This document shows positions 6,519 through 9,800 of a stretch of DNA of 9,800 nt, piece by piece; the first letter of the stretch is position 1, and every line of letters starts with the position of its first letter. The notes beneath the pieces are model-generated. The model did not search any database. It was not told the DNA's origin and saw nothing but the letters and a program-made list of their open reading frames with translations. The position numbers were made by a program, and so were the translations under genes. The DNA is from Saprospiraceae bacterium. Its GTDB lineage: Bacteria; Bacteroidota; Bacteroidia; Chitinophagales; Saprospiraceae. The DNA is taken from NCBI GenBank assembly GCA_029262975.1, contig JAJCYJ010000690.1, positions 1 through 9,800 on the forward strand, written 5' to 3'.

Positions 6519-7526
6519 TTAACCCATTGGATGTCTGTAAGAGGCAGAATATCTGCCTGTCACATGGTGTTCTAATTGTCTTTCAATATCACCCAGCAGA
6601 CTGCTGGCACCAAATCGAAACAGAGATGTGTGCAACCATTCATCTCCTAATTCTTCTTTGATCAGTATAAGCCATTCTAATGCTTGCTTGGCGTGCCTGA
6701 TGCCTCCTGCGGGTTTAAATCCAACTTTAAATCCAGTATTCTCAAAATACTCCCTGATCATTCTGACCATGACCAGGCTTACGGCGAGGGTGGCATTGAC
6801 ACTTTCTTTTCCAGTACTGGTCTTGATAAAATCTGCACCAGCCATCATACACACATAACTGGCTTTAGCTACATTAGTCAACGTTGATAGTTCTCCTGTT
6901 GCCAATATAGTTTTCATGTGGGCATCTCCACATGCTTCACGATATTTAGCCACTTCGTGATACAAGGATTTCCAATCTGACAGTAGAACATGTGCACGAT
7001 TAATAACAATGTCAATCTCTGTGGCACCGGCAGCAACTGATTTTTTAATTTGTCTGATCTTTTGATCGAGACTTATCTGGCCAGCAGGAAAGCCTGTGGA
7101 AACAGCGGCTATAGGTATTTTCGTGTCCTGCAATGCTTGCTTCGCCGTTTTGATTAAATTATGATAAACACAGACTGCGCCAACCTGAATATTAGCCTCT
7201 TCCATACCGAGTGCTTTAAGGAGATCCGTACGAACGGGTTGCTTAGCTTTCGCACATAATCTAATAACGTTGCCTTCGGTATCATCTCCTGCCAATGTTG
7301 TCAAATCAATACAAGTTATGGCCCGGAGCAACCATGCTGCCTGCCACTCTTTCTTTACTGAACGTCGTTTACCTAATGTAGCGACACGTCTCTCCACTGC
7401 ACTACGATTAATGTTTATATCCTGAAACATGTCAATATCAAAGGGCATACCTGGATTTCGCATGTGGCTATCCGATTCTGAAACCCTTTTTTTGTCCCTG
7501 GTTGTTTTATCCTGACTGATGGCCAT
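6519..7526 (-). CDS. deoC: Deoxyribose-phosphate aldolase, long animal-like type
   Basis: A 335-residue class I aldolase that cleaves 2-deoxyribose-5-phosphate to glyceraldehyde-3-phosphate and acetaldehyde. The catalytic set is intact: D172 in EIDIVINR, K205 in MKTILATGE, Schiff-base K235 in FIKTSTGK and K271 in GFKPAGG; FRFGASSLL at 303-311 helps form the phosphate site. It is about 75 residues longer than E. coli DeoC and is colinear with human DERA, including VKKEWQAAWLL at 57-67, CIDLTTLAGDDT at 72-83 and a C-terminal HHVTGRYSASY. The C-terminal tail with tyrosines matches the flexible tail that takes part in catalysis in this family. Residues 1-25 are polar and not conserved; ATG codons for M22 or M27 are possible alternative starts. 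First gene of the pair with ALDH16, 11 bases between, and divergent from the GH13 gene. Confidence 0.95.
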   Translation of the reverse strand: MAISQDKTTRDKKRVSESDSHMRNPGMPFDIDMFQDININRSAVERRVATLGKRRSVKKEWQAAWLLRAITCIDLTTLAGDDTEGNVIRLCAKAKQPVRTDLLKALGMEEANIQVGAVCVYHNLIKTAKQALQDTKIPIAAVSTGFPAGQISLDQKIRQIKKSVAAGATEIDIVINRAHVLLSDWKSLYHEVAKYREACGDAHMKTILATGELSTLTNVAKASYVCMMAGADFIKTSTGKESVNATLAVSLVMVRMIREYFENTGFKVGFKPAGGIRHAKQALEWLILIKEELGDEWLHTSLFRFGASSLLGDIERQLEHHVTGRYSASYRHPMG

Positions 7527-7707
7527 TACTTATAACATTGATTCTCTATTAATCTTCAATTATTGCACCAAATAATGAGATGTGTCTTGTGGTTGTGAAA
7601 GGTACATAAAAAGTCTATTTGTGATTATAGACTGGTTTAGTGCATTATTTCATTAAAACAATCACGCATGTATATTTACATTCCTGTTCAAGGCTAAAAA
7701 ATATAGC
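7527..7707. promoter_or_regulatory. Divergent promoter region, deoC / GH13 gene
   Basis: These 181 bases must carry the promoter of the deoC-ALDH16 pair on the minus strand and that of the GH13 lipoprotein gene on the plus strand. An imperfect operator-like inverted pair atgta-tatt-tacat is at 7668-7681, about 27-40 bases upstream of the GTG start. No copy of the cacaattcat motif from the phosphorylase promoter region is present, so common control of the two nucleoside promoters is not supported by that motif. Confidence 0.4.
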
Positions 7708-9579
7708 GTGAAAAAAATTCTAAAAATTTTCCCAATTATCATAATGGCGATACTTTCGGCGTGCATTTCTAAAGATGCGGACATTATGTCAAAATCTGAA
7801 CCTTCTGTGAAGAAACAAGTTGTTTACCAGGTTTTTACCAGACTCTTTGGTAATACAAACACAACTAACAAACCATGGGGGACTCATGAAGAAAATGGAG
7901 TTGGGAAATTCGATGACTTTTCTATTCATGCTTTAAATGAAATTAAAGACCTTGGAGTAACCCATATCTGGTATACCGGCATCCTTCATCATGCACTGAT
8001 TAATGACTATTCCGATTACGGAATCAGTCATGATGATCCTGATATTGTCAAAGGCAGGGCTGGCTCACCATATGCTGTTAAAGATTATTACAATGTCAAC
8101 CCCGATCTCGCTAACGACCCCTCCAGGAGACTGGAGGAATTCGAAAGTCTAATAAAACGTACTCATCAAGTTGGACTGAAAGTACTCATAGATATTATTC
8201 CGAATCATATAGCCAGGAAATATGAGGGATTGACAAATCCGGAGGGCGTAGAAGATTTTGGAGCTACTGATAACACAGCCGTGGCATATGAAGCAAACAA
8301 TAATTTCTATTACAATCCAGGTGAGGCATTTAAGGTTCCGCGATGGGAAAATGGATACTTGCCACTCGGAGGGGAGGCACATCCTTTATCTGATGGGCAT
8401 TTTGAAGAATTTCCTGCAAAATGGACAGGTAATGGATCACGAGCTTCACAACCTGGACCACATGACTGGTATGAGACAGTAAAAATCAATTATGGTGAAA
8501 GACCTGATGGAACTAGAGATTTCCCCTCATTGCCAGCTGGTTTTGAGGATCAGTCGCACGATATACATTATGACTTTTGGAGGGACAAAAGTCTGCCGGA
8601 TTCATGGTATAAATTCAGGGATATAGCTTTGTATTGGTTGGAAAAAGGAGTAGATGGATTCCGGTTTGATATGGCGGAGATGGTACCCGTGGAATTTTGG
8701 AGCTTTATGAACTCTTCGATAAAAAAGAAAAACCCGGAAGCTTTTATCCTTGCTGAAGTATATAATCCAGACTTGTACAGGGATTATATCAAGAGGGGAA
8801 AAATGGACTACCTCTATGATAAAGTCCAACTGTATGACACATTAAAGCATATCATGCAAGGCCATGGGCGCACCGAAAACATTCCTCCCATTCAGTCCTA
8901 TCTTGCAGATATCGAACATCACATGCTTCACTTTTTAGAGAATCACGATGAACAGCGTATTGCAAGCCCTGAATTCGCAGGAGATGCGCATAAGGGTCTT
9001 CCTGCCATGGTGGTTTCGACGCTTATTAGTTCCTCACCTACAATGATCTATTTTGGACAGGAAGTGGGAGAACCTGGTGCAGAAAATGCTGGTTTTGGGC
9101 AACCAAGCCGAACTTCTATGTTTGATTATATCGGGGTACCTCATTTCCAAAGATGGACAAACAATCATCTCTATGATGGAGGGCAATTATCCGATGAAGA
9201 ACAATCGCTTAGGGATTTTTATAAACGTCTTCTCAATTTTTCAATTCAAAGTGATGCGCTTACAGGAAATTATCGTGATCTGCATATTTATAACCTTGGA
9301 TCTACTCCTGGTTATAATAATCGGATTTATTCATTCGCGAGATGGAAGGGCGACGATAGGTTAGTGATCGTTTCTAATTTTGATGTCGAGCATACTTATA
9401 ATTTTGAAATGGGTATACCAGAAGATATCAATACTGAGTGGGGTTTAAAGGATGGGCTGTACAACTTGTCCGACCAACTTTCTCCAGGTGTCAAGGGACA
9501 GCTTACAATCGTGAATGGAAAAGGGCTCCTGCCAATAAAATTAAATCCTTTAGAATCCCGTGTTTTTCAGGTTAATTGA
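7708..9579 (+). CDS. GH13 (alpha-amylase family) lipoprotein
   Basis: A 623-residue glycoside hydrolase, probably acting on alpha-glucans. GTG at 7708 is taken as the start because it yields a lipoprotein signal: K2-K3, a hydrophobic core and lipobox LSAC with C19 as the lipidated residue. The next residues, ISKDAD, are mildly acidic like surface-export signals of Bacteroidota lipoproteins, so it may face outward. The (beta/alpha)8 barrel shows the four GH13 regions: DIIPNH at 162-167, GFRFDMAEM at 317-325 with nucleophile D321, ILAEVY at 347-352 with acid/base E350, and FLENHD at 409-414 with D414. A large loop (about 168-290) sits between regions I and II. Residues about 520-623 form an all-beta C domain. 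Where classical alpha-amylases have Lys-x-x... His after the nucleophile (+3 Lys, +4 His) this has E324 and M325, so specificity may differ. No SusC/SusD genes are in view. Confidence 0.93.
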   Translation: MKKILKIFPIIIMAILSACISKDADIMSKSEPSVKKQVVYQVFTRLFGNTNTTNKPWGTHEENGVGKFDDFSIHALNEIKDLGVTHIWYTGILHHALINDYSDYGISHDDPDIVKGRAGSPYAVKDYYNVNPDLANDPSRRLEEFESLIKRTHQVGLKVLIDIIPNHIARKYEGLTNPEGVEDFGATDNTAVAYEANNNFYYNPGEAFKVPRWENGYLPLGGEAHPLSDGHFEEFPAKWTGNGSRASQPGPHDWYETVKINYGERPDGTRDFPSLPAGFEDQSHDIHYDFWRDKSLPDSWYKFRDIALYWLEKGVDGFRFDMAEMVPVEFWSFMNSSIKKKNPEAFILAEVYNPDLYRDYIKRGKMDYLYDKVQLYDTLKHIMQGHGRTENIPPIQSYLADIEHHMLHFLENHDEQRIASPEFAGDAHKGLPAMVVSTLISSSPTMIYFGQEVGEPGAENAGFGQPSRTSMFDYIGVPHFQRWTNNHLYDGGQLSDEEQSLRDFYKRLLNFSIQSDALTGNYRDLHIYNLGSTPGYNNRIYSFARWKGDDRLVIVSNFDVEHTYNFEMGIPEDINTEWGLKDGLYNLSDQLSPGVKGQLTIVNGKGLLPIKLNPLESRVFQVN

Positions 9580-9630
9580 TTGCAATAAATATAAAATCAA
9601 AATTCATTTTTCAATAGAAGGTCATACAAT
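9580..9630. other. Short convergent gap after GH13 gene
   Basis: This 51-base AT-rich gap separates the GH13 stop codon from the stop of the partial minus-strand gene. No strong hairpin with a T-run is visible; a six-base stem, atacaa/ttgtat at 9624-9645, is too weak to call a terminator. Confidence 0.4.
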
Positions 9631-9798
9631 TTATAATTTTTGTATAAACCTTTTGTAATCAACCACTTGCGCTCCCTCCATTAATGGATTATATTCATGC
9701 AAATTTACTATTATGGCTTTCCATTTGTCATGCTCAATACGCTGGGGAAGTAAATTTATATTGCTCTTAATGTTTTCTTGTACTCTTTCTTTGTTCAG
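9631..9798 (-). CDS. C-terminal end of unrecognised protein (partial)
   Basis: An open frame enters from the right edge of the window and ends at TAA at 9631-9633, giving the last 55 residues of a protein whose start lies outside. The visible part begins LNKERVQENIKSN, contains QRIEHDKWKAIIVNLHEYN and ends VDYKRFIQKL. It is mixed charged and hydrophobic, with no signal, membrane segment or known motif. The other two minus-strand frames hit stops at once, and the composition looks protein-like, which supports a real gene, but 55 residues are too few to name a family. It converges on the GH13 gene. Confidence 0.6.
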   Translation of the reverse strand: MNKERVQENIKSNINLLPQRIEHDKWKAIIVNLHEYNPLMEGAQVVDYKRFIQKL

Positions 9799-9800
9799 TC

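Noticed and set aside
6263..6661. A 132-residue plus-strand open frame across the deoC-ALDH16 junction
   Set aside because: It is antisense to two clearly identified enzymes and has no recognisable motif.
7593..7621. Promoter-like TTG, 20-base gap, TATTTG upstream of the GH13 gene
   Set aside because: The -7 element lacks two bases of the Bacteroidota TAnnTTTG pattern, and such AT-rich matches are common by chance; not strong enough to list as a promoter.
9053..9364. A 103-residue open frame overlapping the GH13 gene in another frame
   Set aside because: The GH13 reading frame is intact throughout with all catalytic motifs, so this is a shadow frame and not evidence of a frameshift.
9624..9645. 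Hairpin atacaa/ttgtat as a terminator between the convergent genes
   Set aside because: The stem is only six AT-rich pairs with a ten-base loop and overlaps the coding end of the partial gene; too weak to support.

Overview
The window looks like a chromosomal segment of a member of the Bacteroidota, possibly of the Saprospiria/Lewinella type. The genus-level guess is inference. The evidence is AT-rich intergenic DNA, genes without clear Shine-Dalgarno sequences, a DNRLRE protein ending in a 3-coathanger-like repeat (a tail typical of Bacteroidota surface proteins), a glycoside hydrolase lipoprotein with a lipobox, and degenerate intergenic repeats built on 'gaatttaca/aattaac' words.

Layout. 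Positions 1-863 hold no gene but contain a decayed composite repeat field: three units at an exact 98-base spacing, plus several longer modules that recur about 390-420 bases downstream. Next is a small two-CBS-domain protein (864-1235, +). It converges on a secreted DNRLRE/3-coathanger protein (1268-2158, -). A uridine-phosphorylase-like nucleoside phosphorylase (2313-3194, -) is divergent from a hexameric-type purine nucleoside phosphorylase, deoD (3389-4087, +). The deoD gene converges, with only 17 bases between, on an apparent two-gene minus-strand operon: deoC of the long, animal-like type (6519-7526) followed 11 bases later by an 800-residue double-domain aldehyde dehydrogenase of the ALDH16 family (4105-6507). 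Divergent from deoC is a GH13 (alpha-amylase family) lipoprotein starting at GTG (7708-9579, +). The last 170 bases hold the C-terminal end of an unrecognised minus-strand gene.

How the genes fit together. The central block (2313-7526) reads as a nucleoside catabolism locus. The two phosphorylases release bases and (deoxy)ribose-1-phosphate. After isomerisation by a phosphopentomutase, which is not in this window, DeoC cleaves deoxyribose-5-phosphate to glyceraldehyde-3-phosphate and acetaldehyde. The co-transcribed ALDH16 is then well placed to oxidise the acetaldehyde to acetate. The enzyme identities are well supported by motifs; the substrate of ALDH16 is inferred from context.

The most interesting points are the deoC-ALDH16 pairing (both proteins closely resemble their animal counterparts, and ALDH16 has no firmly settled physiological substrate), the bacterial ALDH16 with an intact first active site and a degenerate second domain, and the structured repeat field at the left end. 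I did not find a CRISPR array, RNA gene, mobile element or an obviously new defence system.
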